Below are positions 18,706 through 27,390 of a stretch of DNA of 64,000 nucleotides, piece by piece. A program made the position numbers and the translations under genes. Under the pieces are notes generated by a model, which did not search any database, was not told the origin of the DNA, and worked only from the letters and a program-made list of their open reading frames with translations. How positions within the stretch are numbered: the first letter of the stretch is position 1; each line of letters starts with the position of its first letter. This DNA is from JAZDGX01 sp964482205 (lineage in GTDB: Bacteria > Eisenbacteria > RBG-16-71-46 > CAIMUX01 > WJJG01), in the NCBI GenBank assembly GCA_964482205.1, contig CAYZWI010000002.1:186001-250000 (forward strand), in the 5' to 3' direction.

Positions 18706-20343
18706 TTGAAGGCATATCCGGCAACTCCCGCCAGAGCGGGTGCGGCGCCCTTCGCAAAGGCGGCTTCGGGCGCGCGGTCGACGCTTTTCGGGAAAGGGCG
18801 GGGAGCGCGGCCCCCCTTCCTGGCGCTGCTCTCGTTCGCCCTGGCGCTTTCTTTCGGCTGCGCTTCCAAGGAACCCGCGCGTCCGAATGTCCTCTGGATT
18901 CTCTGGGACACGGTGCGGGCCGATCGTCTGGGGCTCTACGGCCACACAAAGCCGACCACCCCGTTCCTGGACGCCTGGGCGCGCGACGCGCGCGTGTACG
19001 ACGATTGCCTCTCGCCCGCCAACTACACCGTCCCCGCTCACGCCTCCTTCTTCACCGGGCTCTTGTCCAGCCAACATCGGGCGACCAACGATCGCCTCTA
19101 TCTCGACGAGAATCTGACCACGATCGCCGAGCTCTTGCGCGACGCCGGGTACCAGACCTATCTCTATTCGGCGAACCCGAACATCTCGGCTGAGGAGAAC
19201 TTCGATCAGGGCTTCACGCAGGTCGAGCATCCCTGGGACGACAAGCACCGGCGCGCGGCGCTCGACCTCATTCGCGAGAAGCTCGACCCCACGGACCGCT
19301 CCAGCGGATTGCCCGAGAAGATCCGCCGCGGTCAGTACGGCAAATGGGACATCAAGGCCAGTGGGCCGATCGCGCAGCAAGCGTTGGTCGAATGGCTGAA
19401 GCGCCGCCATCCCGATCGCCCGTACTTCGCCTTCCTGAACTACATGGAAGCGCATCGCCCCTACATCCCGCCCCGCTCCTATCGCGAGCGGATGATGAGT
19501 CCGGCGCAGGTGGCGCGCTCGTATGAGATCGATCGCTCCTGGGCTTCGCAGTGGAGCTTCACCTTCGGGCTGGCCGATTACGACGCGGAGGAGCTGGCCA
19601 TCACCGCGGCGACCTACGACGCGGCGATTGCGGAGCTGGATGATCTGCTGCGCGATCTTCTGCAGGGGCTCGAGAAGGCGGGCGATCTCGAGAACACGAT
19701 CGTGGTGATCACCTCGGATCACGGCGAGCATCTCGGCGATCACCACATGCTCGGCCACCAGCATTCGCTCTACAATGGGCTCATCCGCGTGCCATTGATC
19801 ATCCGCTATCCGCGGGCTTTCCCGGCGGGACGCGATCCTCGGCCGGTGATGACCCACGATCTCTTTCCCACCTTGCTCGCGCTGGCGGGCGTCGCCGTGC
19901 CGCCTTCGTTGGGAGGAGGCGCGGTGGATTTGACCCGCGTTCCCGAAACGCGCCCGCGGGTGAGCGAATGCCTGGGCATCTTCCGCGATCCGTTCGCGGC
20001 GGTCGCGCAGGCGCATCCCGGTTGGCAGCCGACCGCCTGGGAGCGTGAGCTGCGCGCGATCGTCGAGGGGCCCGACAAGCTCATCTGGTCGTCGAACGGG
20101 CGCCACGAGCTATACGACCATCTCGGCGACCCGGCGGAGCAGCGCAATCTCGCCGCGGAGCAGGCCAGCGATGTCGCGCGCCTGACCGGCCTCCTGAACG
20201 AGCGCCTGGCCGGGATCGAAAAGCCGGCCGCGGCGGGCGATCTTCCTCCGATGAGCCCCGAGCACCGCGAGCGGCTGCGCTCGCTCGGCTACATCGATCC
20301 TTCCGCTCCGGCCGACACGGCCGCACAAACGAAACGGAAGTGA
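18706..20343 (+). CDS. Alkaline-phosphatase-superfamily 'sulfatase' 1, exported
   Basis: The frame is open from 18082, but the part before 18706 lies antisense to the small membrane protein and has no homology character. The TTG at 18706 has GGGAG five bases upstream and gives 545 residues with a hydrophobic signal ending LALSFGC (Cys52, possible lipoprotein). Sulfatase-superfamily metal motifs are clear: LWILWDTVRADRLGLYGH, then TSDHGEHLGDHHMLGH and a C-terminal LYDHLGDPAEQRNL. The position that in true sulfatases is Cys/Ser (converted to formylglycine) is Thr in YTVPAHASFFTG. That favours phosphoester or phosphotransfer chemistry over sulfate-ester hydrolysis. It is followed directly by a paralogue. 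Confidence 0.82.
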   Translation: MKAYPATPARAGAAPFAKAASGARSTLFGKGRGARPPFLALLSFALALSFGCASKEPARPNVLWILWDTVRADRLGLYGHTKPTTPFLDAWARDARVYDDCLSPANYTVPAHASFFTGLLSSQHRATNDRLYLDENLTTIAELLRDAGYQTYLYSANPNISAEENFDQGFTQVEHPWDDKHRRAALDLIREKLDPTDRSSGLPEKIRRGQYGKWDIKASGPIAQQALVEWLKRRHPDRPYFAFLNYMEAHRPYIPPRSYRERMMSPAQVARSYEIDRSWASQWSFTFGLADYDAEELAITAATYDAAIAELDDLLRDLLQGLEKAGDLENTIVVITSDHGEHLGDHHMLGHQHSLYNGLIRVPLIIRYPRAFPAGRDPRPVMTHDLFPTLLALAGVAVPPSLGGGAVDLTRVPETRPRVSECLGIFRDPFAAVAQAHPGWQPTAWERELRAIVEGPDKLIWSSNGRHELYDHLGDPAEQRNLAAEQASDVARLTGLLNERLAGIEKPAAAGDLPPMSPEHRERLRSLGYIDPSAPADTAAQTKRK

Positions 20344-20345
20344 GC

Positions 20346-21842
20346 ATGCGCACGAAACGCATCCCGGCGAGCTCTTTTCTCCTTCGGCCGCGCATCGCGC
20401 TGCTCGGACTGCTCGCGATGCTGGCGTGGACCTTCGCGGGCAACGGCTGCGGCGGCGGCGACGGCTCTCGCGATCAAGCTCGCGACCGTGACGCCGGCGG
20501 CGCGGGAAAGAGCGCGCGCCAGGCCTCCCCCGCCGGCCCGATCGCGACCCTTCCCGCGGGCACGCCCGTGTTGTTCATCTCCATCGAGACCTTTCGCCAC
20601 GATCACATGAGCCGCAATGGATACGAGCGCGAGACGACTCCCTTTCTCGACGAGTTCGCTTCCGAAGGCGCGTACTTCTCGAATTGCTATGCGCAATGCT
20701 CATGGACGCTGCCTTCCATGCTGACGCTCATCTCTTCGCTTCCGCCGCCGGTGTGCGGCATCAAGGACGGCGTCGTTCCGGTGCCCAAGGCGGGCGCGGA
20801 GACGGTCACCGAAACCGCCGAGATGGAGCTCGAGATCTTTTCCGACGCCCACACCACGCTCGCCGAAGCGTTGCGCGAGCGCGGATACCGGACGATCGGA
20901 ATCTCGACCAGCGGCCATTTGATTCAGCGCCAGGGATTCACCCAGGGATTCGATCGCTTCGACGAGACCGGCTGCATGTGGGGCACGGCCGAGTGCGCGT
21001 TGCCGCGCGCGCTCGAGGCGATCGAGTCGTCCCCCTCGCCCGACTCCCTCTTCGTCTGGGTGCATCTCTTCGATCCCCATTTCGACGAGCACGGCCGGCC
21101 TCCTCGCTATGTGCCTCCCGCGGGCTATGAGACGATGTTCGGCAGCGACGAGCAGCGGGACGAAACCGGGCGGGTGGTGGCGAACTACGATCGCAAGCTG
21201 CGCTACACCGATGACAAGTTGCGCGAGTTCTTCGCGCGCCTGGACGCCTCGGGCCGGCTCGATCGCTTCCTGGTCGTGATCACCGGCGACCATGGCGAGG
21301 AGTTCAACGAGAAGGGCCGTTGGGGCCATTCGAAAGCGCTCACCAATACGCTCCTGCACGTCCCCTTGATCATTCGACTGCCGGGCGGGCAGGCGGCCGG
21401 GCGGGTGGCGCCCGACCTCGTCCGCCACCTGGATGTCATGCCGACGATTCTCGACCTGCTCGGCATTCCCGCTCCGGCCGCGGCCGAGGGAGCGAGCCTC
21501 AAAGCCGCGCTCGAAGGACGCGCGCTGCCGCCGCTGTCCGTCTATGCCGAGACGCGCCGCATGGGGCTCGCGATGCTTTGCCTCATCGATCCCGCGCTCG
21601 ACCGGAAGGTGGTGATGGACTTTCGTTCGCGCGCCATCCAGCTTTACGACTTCGTGGGCGATCCGCGTGAAGAGGCGGACCTTTCAACGGCGAACAGCGC
21701 GGAAGCGCGCGACCTGGCGTTCCGCTTGAAGGCGATGTCGGAAGAGATGTCGAAGCGCGCGGTGATCGAGACGGCCCCGGGCAATCTGGATGAGCGCGAA
21801 CGCGAGCGGCTGCGCAGCCTCGGCTACTTGGGGGGCGGATGA
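20346..21842 (+). CDS. Alkaline-phosphatase-superfamily 'sulfatase' 2, lipoprotein
   Basis: A 498-residue paralogue of the preceding gene. A signal segment ends in AGNGC (Cys35), followed by a Gly/Ser/Arg linker. Metal-site motifs are FISIETFRHDHMSRNGY, VITGDHGEEFNEKGRWGH and LYDFVGDPREEADL. The formylglycine position is again Thr (CSWTLPSML), so classical sulfatase maturation should not occur. The start is either GTG 20340, overlapping the upstream TGA, or ATG 20346; I prefer the ATG, with GGAAG upstream. Its stop overlaps the next ATG (ATGA), so both sulfatase-like genes and the membrane protein behind them form one coupled unit. Both sulfatase-like proteins end in ERLRSLGY, a conserved tail motif. 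Confidence 0.82.
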   Translation: MRTKRIPASSFLLRPRIALLGLLAMLAWTFAGNGCGGGDGSRDQARDRDAGGAGKSARQASPAGPIATLPAGTPVLFISIETFRHDHMSRNGYERETTPFLDEFASEGAYFSNCYAQCSWTLPSMLTLISSLPPPVCGIKDGVVPVPKAGAETVTETAEMELEIFSDAHTTLAEALRERGYRTIGISTSGHLIQRQGFTQGFDRFDETGCMWGTAECALPRALEAIESSPSPDSLFVWVHLFDPHFDEHGRPPRYVPPAGYETMFGSDEQRDETGRVVANYDRKLRYTDDKLREFFARLDASGRLDRFLVVITGDHGEEFNEKGRWGHSKALTNTLLHVPLIIRLPGGQAAGRVAPDLVRHLDVMPTILDLLGIPAPAAAEGASLKAALEGRALPPLSVYAETRRMGLAMLCLIDPALDRKVVMDFRSRAIQLYDFVGDPREEADLSTANSAEARDLAFRLKAMSEEMSKRAVIETAPGNLDERERERLRSLGYLGGG

Positions 21843-23473
21843 TCCGGTCGCCCATCGCGAACGCTTCCCCGCGCGGCTTCGACCGGCCGGCGCTCGCCGC
21901 CGCGTTGCTCATTCTCGTCGCGAGCGCGATGTACCTCGCGCGCCTCGCGCGCTTCGCCCTGCTCGGGTGGGACACCTACCCGCTCATCCTGACGAGCGGT
22001 GGAAGCGTCTCCGCGGTCTTCGCCAACTTCACGCAACCGCTCATGCACGGCCTCTATCCGAGCGACTTCTATCGGCCGGTGCTCAATCTCACCTTCGCCT
22101 TCGATCGCGCCCTCTGGGGGCTGTCGCCGTTCGGGTATCACCTCACGACGATCGTGCTCTTCGCCGCGTGCGCGGCCGCGCTCTGGCATCTCCTGCGCAC
22201 CCTTTCCCGCGGCGGCGCGGCCGATGGGCGAGGCGGGTGGATCGGCCCTCTGGCGGGCCTGCTCGTCTTCCTGCTGCACTACACGCACTACGAAGTGCTG
22301 CCCGTGCCCTCGCGCCGCGCGGAGATCCTCTGCGGACTCTTCCTGGCGCTCGCGCTCGCGACGCAATTGCGGGCCACGCGCGCGCGGCTGCCCGTCGTCT
22401 TCGCCGTGCTCGCGTATCTGTCGAAGGAAACGGCCTTCGTGCTCCCCGCGCTCATCTTCGTCGCGGCTCTTCTCTATGCGCCGCAACGAAACGCGAACGA
22501 ACGCGGGCGGCACGAACACGCGAGCGAGCGCATGCGACACGCCTTGCGCGCTTGCCTTCCGCACGCGATCGCGCTCGCGGCCGTGCTCGCCATCCGCCTG
22601 GCCGTGCTCGGTGGCATCGGCGGCCACAAGGAGAGCTCGCTCGCCGGTGCGCTCGGCCGCCTGCCCGTGTACACCGCCGGCATGTTCAAGTGGGCGCTCT
22701 TTCCGCAGGAGACGATGCAGAAGTCGCCCGTCGCTCCCTGGCTGCTCGTGATCGCGTGCGCGGGCGTGATCGCATGCGCCTGGGCGGCGATCAGGGCTGC
22801 AACTTCGGCCGGCCGCGCGCGCGCAGGGACCGGTTCGAAGCGCTCGTCCGAACGCCTCGCGCCTGCCGCGCCGGCGATGGATGCAAGGAAGCCGGGCCTC
22901 TTCGCGATCGCGTGGCTGCTCGCGATGGCGGGCGCGTATTCGCTCGCCGCCGAGATGTCGCCCTGGTACATGCTGCTTCCGGTGATGGGCCTCGCGATGC
23001 TCTGCAGCGCAATCGCGCAGCTCGCGGTTCAGGGGGCGTCGGCTGGCGAGCGCACTCCCGCCGCGCGAGGCTGGCGCGCGGCCCCCGTGATCGGGGCCGT
23101 CCCGCTGGCCGCGCTTCTCCTGTGGCAGGCGAGCTATTCCCCGCTCGTGCGCGCGTATCCCGAGTGGAGCGATGCCAGCCGCGTGGCCCGGGAATTTCTG
23201 GAGGTCACGCGCGAGCAGATCGCGGAGGCGCCCGCGGGAGCGCTGCTCGAAGGCGGGCCGATGCCCACCTGGGTGAGGCCGCGGGCAGGAGCGGCCGCGC
23301 ATCCGCGGGTGTATGGGGCGGCGATCTTCGCGGAGTATTCCGTTCAGGCGTGGGCGCAGCTCGTCTTTCCGTCACGCGCGATCGCGGTCAAGGTCGCGCC
23401 GACCTTGTCGCACGCCAAGGCCCCGCCCGACGGCGTGCTGCTCGTCTTCACGAAAACCCTGCCCGGCTATTGA
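21839..23473 (+). CDS. Polytopic membrane protein, GT-C glycosyltransferase-like
   Basis: A 544-residue protein with about 10-11 hydrophobic helices. An early periplasmic loop (LLGWDTYPLILTSGG ... PLMHGLYPSDFYRPVLNLTF) is like the first loop of dolichyl-phosphate-mannose/TMTC-type GT-C enzymes, in which an acidic residue there is catalytic. Later segments include YLSKETAFVLPALIF and a soluble C-terminal part without recognisable motifs. The ATG overlaps the stop of the upstream sulfatase-like gene. A related but TPR-bearing protein is encoded at 45540-47498. A role in modifying surface proteins or glycans is inferred from fold likeness and neighbours only. Confidence 0.65.
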   Translation: MIRSPIANASPRGFDRPALAAALLILVASAMYLARLARFALLGWDTYPLILTSGGSVSAVFANFTQPLMHGLYPSDFYRPVLNLTFAFDRALWGLSPFGYHLTTIVLFAACAAALWHLLRTLSRGGAADGRGGWIGPLAGLLVFLLHYTHYEVLPVPSRRAEILCGLFLALALATQLRATRARLPVVFAVLAYLSKETAFVLPALIFVAALLYAPQRNANERGRHEHASERMRHALRACLPHAIALAAVLAIRLAVLGGIGGHKESSLAGALGRLPVYTAGMFKWALFPQETMQKSPVAPWLLVIACAGVIACAWAAIRAATSAGRARAGTGSKRSSERLAPAAPAMDARKPGLFAIAWLLAMAGAYSLAAEMSPWYMLLPVMGLAMLCSAIAQLAVQGASAGERTPAARGWRAAPVIGAVPLAALLLWQASYSPLVRAYPEWSDASRVAREFLEVTREQIAEAPAGALLEGGPMPTWVRPRAGAAAHPRVYGAAIFAEYSVQAWAQLVFPSRAIAVKVAPTLSHAKAPPDGVLLVFTKTLPGY

Positions 23474-23485
23474 CGCGAGGTGTTC

Positions 23486-25609
23486 ATGGATTCATCCGTC
23501 TCGAAGGACGCGCTCACGAGTGGCAGCCGCGGCGCCGCGACCTCCGGGCATCGCGCGCGATTCTGGATCGGCGTCGCGCTTCTCGCCATCGCGACGATCG
23601 CGTCGCTCCTGCTCGTCTTCGAGCATTTCGGCGCGCTCAGCCTGCCCGGCTGCGGGCGAGGCAGCCCTTGTGCGCGCGCGGCGGCGAGCGTGTGGGGAAC
23701 GGTGCCGCTGCTCCACTGGCCGACCGCGTTCGCGGGGTTCGCCTACTTCGTCGCGGCGCTCGTCGTCTGGCTCTTCGCGCGCGGACGCCTGACCGGCTGG
23801 ATGCGCTGGATCGTGCGCGCAGCGGCGGTCGTCTCGTTCGGCTTCATCCTTCTGATCTTCTTCAAAGACTATCTCTGCAATTACTGCCTGGCGACCCATG
23901 TCGCGAATCTCGGCTTCGCGGTCGTCGCGCTGGGAACGTGGCGCAGGGAACTCTCTGCATCGCCTGATGAGGCGGCGAAATCCGGTGGGTCGCTCAGGCC
24001 CTCGTCAACGTCTGGGCCCTCGCTTTCCTCGCGTGAAGCGTTTCGTCATGCGCTTCTGTTCGGCGGGGTGTTCCTGGTCGTCTCGGCCGTGCTCGGCCTT
24101 CTGGTCACGCAGGAGAGCGGCCGCGTGGCCGAACGGCAGGAGAGCGAGCGTGTGAAGTCGACGGCCGAGATCATCGCCGCGCTTCCGCCCTCGGATGCGA
24201 GCGCCGGCGCGCAGGGCCTGGCGGGCGGAGAGGACGCGAGCGGGCGGGATGCGGGCGCCGCCGCGAGCGGGCCGGAGGCAGATGCGAGCGGCCCCGACGC
24301 GGGCGCAGGCTCGCCGGCCAATGCAGGCGGCGCCAGTGCGACGGCATCACCCACTGGGCGGGAAGAAACGCCCGCCAGCCCGTCGTCCAGCGTATCGAGC
24401 GGGGCCGAGCGGCCCATCGCCCCCTGGACCGGCCCCTTCACCGGCCGCTATCGACGCGGGCCGGAGAAGGCCGCCGTGCGCATCGTGATCTACACCGACT
24501 ACCAATGCCGCGATTGCGTTCGCATCGAGAAGGACATCGACCAACTGCTCGCGCGGCATCCGAATGTCTCGCTCTCGGTGAAGCAGTTCCCGATGTGCAC
24601 CGACTGCAATCCGCGCGCCGAGCGCAATCTCCATCCGAACGCCTGCTGGGCCGCGCGGGTCGCGGAAACCGCCGGCCTGCTGAAGGGCGCGGACGGCTTC
24701 TTCCGGATGCACGACTGGCTCTTCTCGGTGTCGGGAAGCTTCACGCATGAAGTCCTTCAGGCGAAGCTGAAGGAGCTGGGCTACGATCCTGCCGCGTTCA
24801 TCTCGATGATGCGCAGCGACCGCCCGCTCGAGCTCGTTCGAGGCGACATCGACGAGGGCCTCTGGCTGGGGCTGCACTACACCCCGATGGTCTTCGTCAA
24901 CGGCGTCGAGATGAAGGGCATCTTCGCCCCGAACGCGATCATTCGCACGGTGGAGGAAGTGCTCGCGCATCAGCCTCCGGCCCGGGACGCGTCCGGCGAC
25001 CAGCCGCCTCCCGCGCTGACGAAGTATGTCGACGACTGGCGCCAGCAGCCGGTCGTCACGATTCCACCCGATGCGTCGCCCTGGACGCTCGGGCCCGCCA
25101 ACGCCGCCGTGGAAGTGATCATCTGGGGCGACTACCAGGAGCCGAATTCGGCCACCGCCGATTCGCTCGCGCGGGCGATGGTCGCGAAGCGGCCGAATGT
25201 GCGCTACACCTTCCATCACTTCCCGGTGCACACCGGCTGCAATCCCGTTTCGCAGCGCGACCTTCATCCGCAAGCGTGCTTCGCGGCCCAAGCGGCCGAA
25301 GCGGCGGGCCGTCTCGGCGGGCAGCAGGCGTTCTGGCGCATGCACGCATGGCTTTTCGCTCATCCGGGAGGCGTCACGCAGCCGGCCGTGGAAGCGCAAG
25401 CCGCGGCGATGGGCCTCGATCGCGCGGCGTTCGCCCGCACCCTCGCCGACGCGGCCGTCTCCGCGGCGATTCGCGAGGACTGTCTCGCGGGCAAGCAACT
25501 CGGCCTGATCTCGGTGCCCTCGGTGTATGTCAATCGCCAGTTCGTTCCGCGCTGGCGCCTGGAAGGCGCGGATCCCTTTGGCTTGATCCTGGACGCGGCG
25601 AGCAAGTGA
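23486..25609 (+). CDS. VKOR-DsbA-DsbA fusion, membrane disulfide-forming protein
   Basis: A 707-residue protein. Residues about 25-150 are a vitamin K epoxide reductase (VKOR) domain with the loop cysteine pair Cys56/Cys62 and the membrane CxxC Cys131/Cys134 (KDYLCNYC). After a low-complexity Ala/Gly/Asp linker (about 225-315) come two thioredoxin-like DsbA/DsbG domains. The first has CRDC (Cys341/Cys344). The second aligns well (FHHFPVHTGCNPVSQRDLHP against VKQFPMCTDCNPRAERNLHP) but has EPNS at residues 552-555 instead of CxxC. VKOR reoxidises Dsb-like partners with quinone and thus drives disulfide formation outside the cytoplasm. The ATG at 23486 follows GAGG. It is the last gene of the sulfatase-like operon; the Cys-rich surface proteins in the window may be its clients. 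Confidence 0.88.
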   Translation: MDSSVSKDALTSGSRGAATSGHRARFWIGVALLAIATIASLLLVFEHFGALSLPGCGRGSPCARAAASVWGTVPLLHWPTAFAGFAYFVAALVVWLFARGRLTGWMRWIVRAAAVVSFGFILLIFFKDYLCNYCLATHVANLGFAVVALGTWRRELSASPDEAAKSGGSLRPSSTSGPSLSSREAFRHALLFGGVFLVVSAVLGLLVTQESGRVAERQESERVKSTAEIIAALPPSDASAGAQGLAGGEDASGRDAGAAASGPEADASGPDAGAGSPANAGGASATASPTGREETPASPSSSVSSGAERPIAPWTGPFTGRYRRGPEKAAVRIVIYTDYQCRDCVRIEKDIDQLLARHPNVSLSVKQFPMCTDCNPRAERNLHPNACWAARVAETAGLLKGADGFFRMHDWLFSVSGSFTHEVLQAKLKELGYDPAAFISMMRSDRPLELVRGDIDEGLWLGLHYTPMVFVNGVEMKGIFAPNAIIRTVEEVLAHQPPARDASGDQPPPALTKYVDDWRQQPVVTIPPDASPWTLGPANAAVEVIIWGDYQEPNSATADSLARAMVAKRPNVRYTFHHFPVHTGCNPVSQRDLHPQACFAAQAAEAAGRLGGQQAFWRMHAWLFAHPGGVTQPAVEAQAAAMGLDRAAFARTLADAAVSAAIREDCLAGKQLGLISVPSVYVNRQFVPRWRLEGADPFGLILDAASK

Positions 25610-25821
25610 GGGCGCCTCTGCGCCCGAGCAAGCGCCGGCGCGCACGCCCGCGCTTGCGCCCGTGACCCTGCGGGGCGCGCGCTCGCCTCGGGTCTTGACT
25701 CCTCGCGCCGGAGCGTTGACGATTCCGCGAGGCTGGATACGGAAGCGCCTTGCGGCCGGGCTCGCCCGGCCACGTTCGGACTCACCGTCGTTTCCCGCGA
25801 CATCTCGAGGTCGATCGGCAG

Positions 25822-27315
25822 ATGGCCCAAATGGAAATCCGCACTCGCATCGCCCCCTCCCCCACGGGCGATCCGCATGTAGGCACCGCCTACCAGGCGC
25901 TCTTCAACTCCGCCTTCGCGCGCGGCCATGGCGGGAAGTTCATTCTGCGCATCGAAGACACCGACCAGGCGCGCTCCACGCGGGAATCCGAGACCGCGAT
26001 CCTCGAGTCGCTGCGCTGGCTGGGAATCGTCTGGGATGAAGGGCCCGACGTGGGCGGCCCCTTCGCACCCTATCGCCAGAGCGAACGGTTGCCGATCTAT
26101 CGCGAGCACACGCGGCGGTTGATCGACGAAGGCCACGCCTATCGCTGCTTCTGCACGCGCGAGCGCCTGGACGAAATGCGCCGCCGCCAAGGCGCCGACA
26201 CGGGATACGACCGCTTGTGCCGCGCGATCCCGCGCGAGGAGGCCGAACGGCGCGCGGCCGCGGGCGAGCCGCATGTCGTGCGCATGAAGGTGCCGCTCGA
26301 AGGCGTCTGCGTAATGCGCGACATTCTGCGCGGCGAGATTCGCAAGGACTGGGCCTCGGTCGACGATCAGGTGATCATGAAGTCCGACGGCTTCCCCACC
26401 TATCACCTGGCCGTCGTGATCGACGATCATCTCATGGGCATCAGCCATGTGATCCGCGGCGAGGAGTGGATCAACTCGGTTCCGAAGCACATCCAACTCT
26501 ACGAGTACTTCGGCTGGGAGCTGCCGGTCTTCTGCCACTTGCCGTTGCTGCGCAACAAGGACCGCTCGAAGCTGTCGAAGCGCAAGAACCCGACGTCGAT
26601 CCACTACTACCGGCGGGCGGGCTATCTGCCCGAAGCGCTGCTCAATTTCCTGGGGATGATGGGCTGGCTGATGCCCAACGGCGAAGAGAAGTTCACTTTC
26701 GCGGAGATGATGGCGAATCTCGAGCTGGAGAAGATCTCGCTCGGCGGGCCGATCTTCGATGTGGACAAGCTGCGCTGGTTGAACGGCCGCTATCTGCGCG
26801 AGAACTACGACGCGGACCAGCTGCTGCGGAAACTCGAGGACTGGGGCCTCAATCGCGAGACCTTCCGCCGCATCACGCCGCTCGTGCAACCGCGCCTGGA
26901 AACGCTCGCCGATTGGGGCTACTTGACCGCCGCCTTCTTCGCCGACGAAGTGCCCATCGATCCGGCCGAGTTGAAGATGAAGGACCGCACGCCCGAAGAG
27001 CTGAAGGAACTGCTCCAGCTCATGGTCTGGCGGTTGGAGGCGCAGCCCGATTTTCGCGCCGCCGCGCTCGACGAGGTCTTCCGGGAGGCGGCGGAGAAAC
27101 TGGGCGTCAAGTTGAAGGAGCTGACCCGGCCGTTCTACGTGGCGTTGAGCGGAAGGGCGGCCTGGACGCCGCTCTTCGACTCGATGGAACTGCTGGGCGC
27201 GGATCTCGTGCGCGTGCGTCTGCGCCGGGCGATCGAAGCGCTGGGCGGCATTTCCGGGAAGCGCGCGAAGGAGCTGGAATCGCGCTACGCGAGCCTTTTC
27301 GGCGCGCGCGGTTGA
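25822..27315 (+). CDS. gltX: Glutamyl-tRNA synthetase
   Basis: A 497-residue class I aminoacyl-tRNA synthetase of normal length. The HIGH signature is in RIAPSPTGDPHVGTAYQALF and KMSKS is KLSKRKNP. FILRIEDTDQARS and the anticodon-binding C-half are also present. It charges tRNA-Glu with glutamate. The start may be the ATG at 25822 or the one at 25831; the first keeps three more residues. The upstream 210 bp contain a GGGCGC-CTCT-GCGCCC hairpin right after the previous gene and no clear promoter. Confidence 0.95.
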   Translation: MAQMEIRTRIAPSPTGDPHVGTAYQALFNSAFARGHGGKFILRIEDTDQARSTRESETAILESLRWLGIVWDEGPDVGGPFAPYRQSERLPIYREHTRRLIDEGHAYRCFCTRERLDEMRRRQGADTGYDRLCRAIPREEAERRAAAGEPHVVRMKVPLEGVCVMRDILRGEIRKDWASVDDQVIMKSDGFPTYHLAVVIDDHLMGISHVIRGEEWINSVPKHIQLYEYFGWELPVFCHLPLLRNKDRSKLSKRKNPTSIHYYRRAGYLPEALLNFLGMMGWLMPNGEEKFTFAEMMANLELEKISLGGPIFDVDKLRWLNGRYLRENYDADQLLRKLEDWGLNRETFRRITPLVQPRLETLADWGYLTAAFFADEVPIDPAELKMKDRTPEELKELLQLMVWRLEAQPDFRAAALDEVFREAAEKLGVKLKELTRPFYVALSGRAAWTPLFDSMELLGADLVRVRLRRAIEALGGISGKRAKELESRYASLFGARG

Positions 27316-27345
27316 AGCGCACACGGCCATGCGCTGCAGGCAACG

Positions 27346-27387
27346 CGAGAGGCAGGCAACCCGAGAGGCAGAGAAAGCGAGAGGCAG
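27346..27387 (+). repeat. Three exact 10-bp motifs with 16-bp period before glnS
   Basis: CGAGAGGCAG occurs at 27346, 27362 and 27378, exactly 16 bp apart, filling the gltX-glnS gap. Each copy contains a Shine-Dalgarno-like GAGAGG; the last is correctly spaced for the glnS ATG at 27391. Confidence 0.8.
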
Positions 27388-27390
27388 AAG

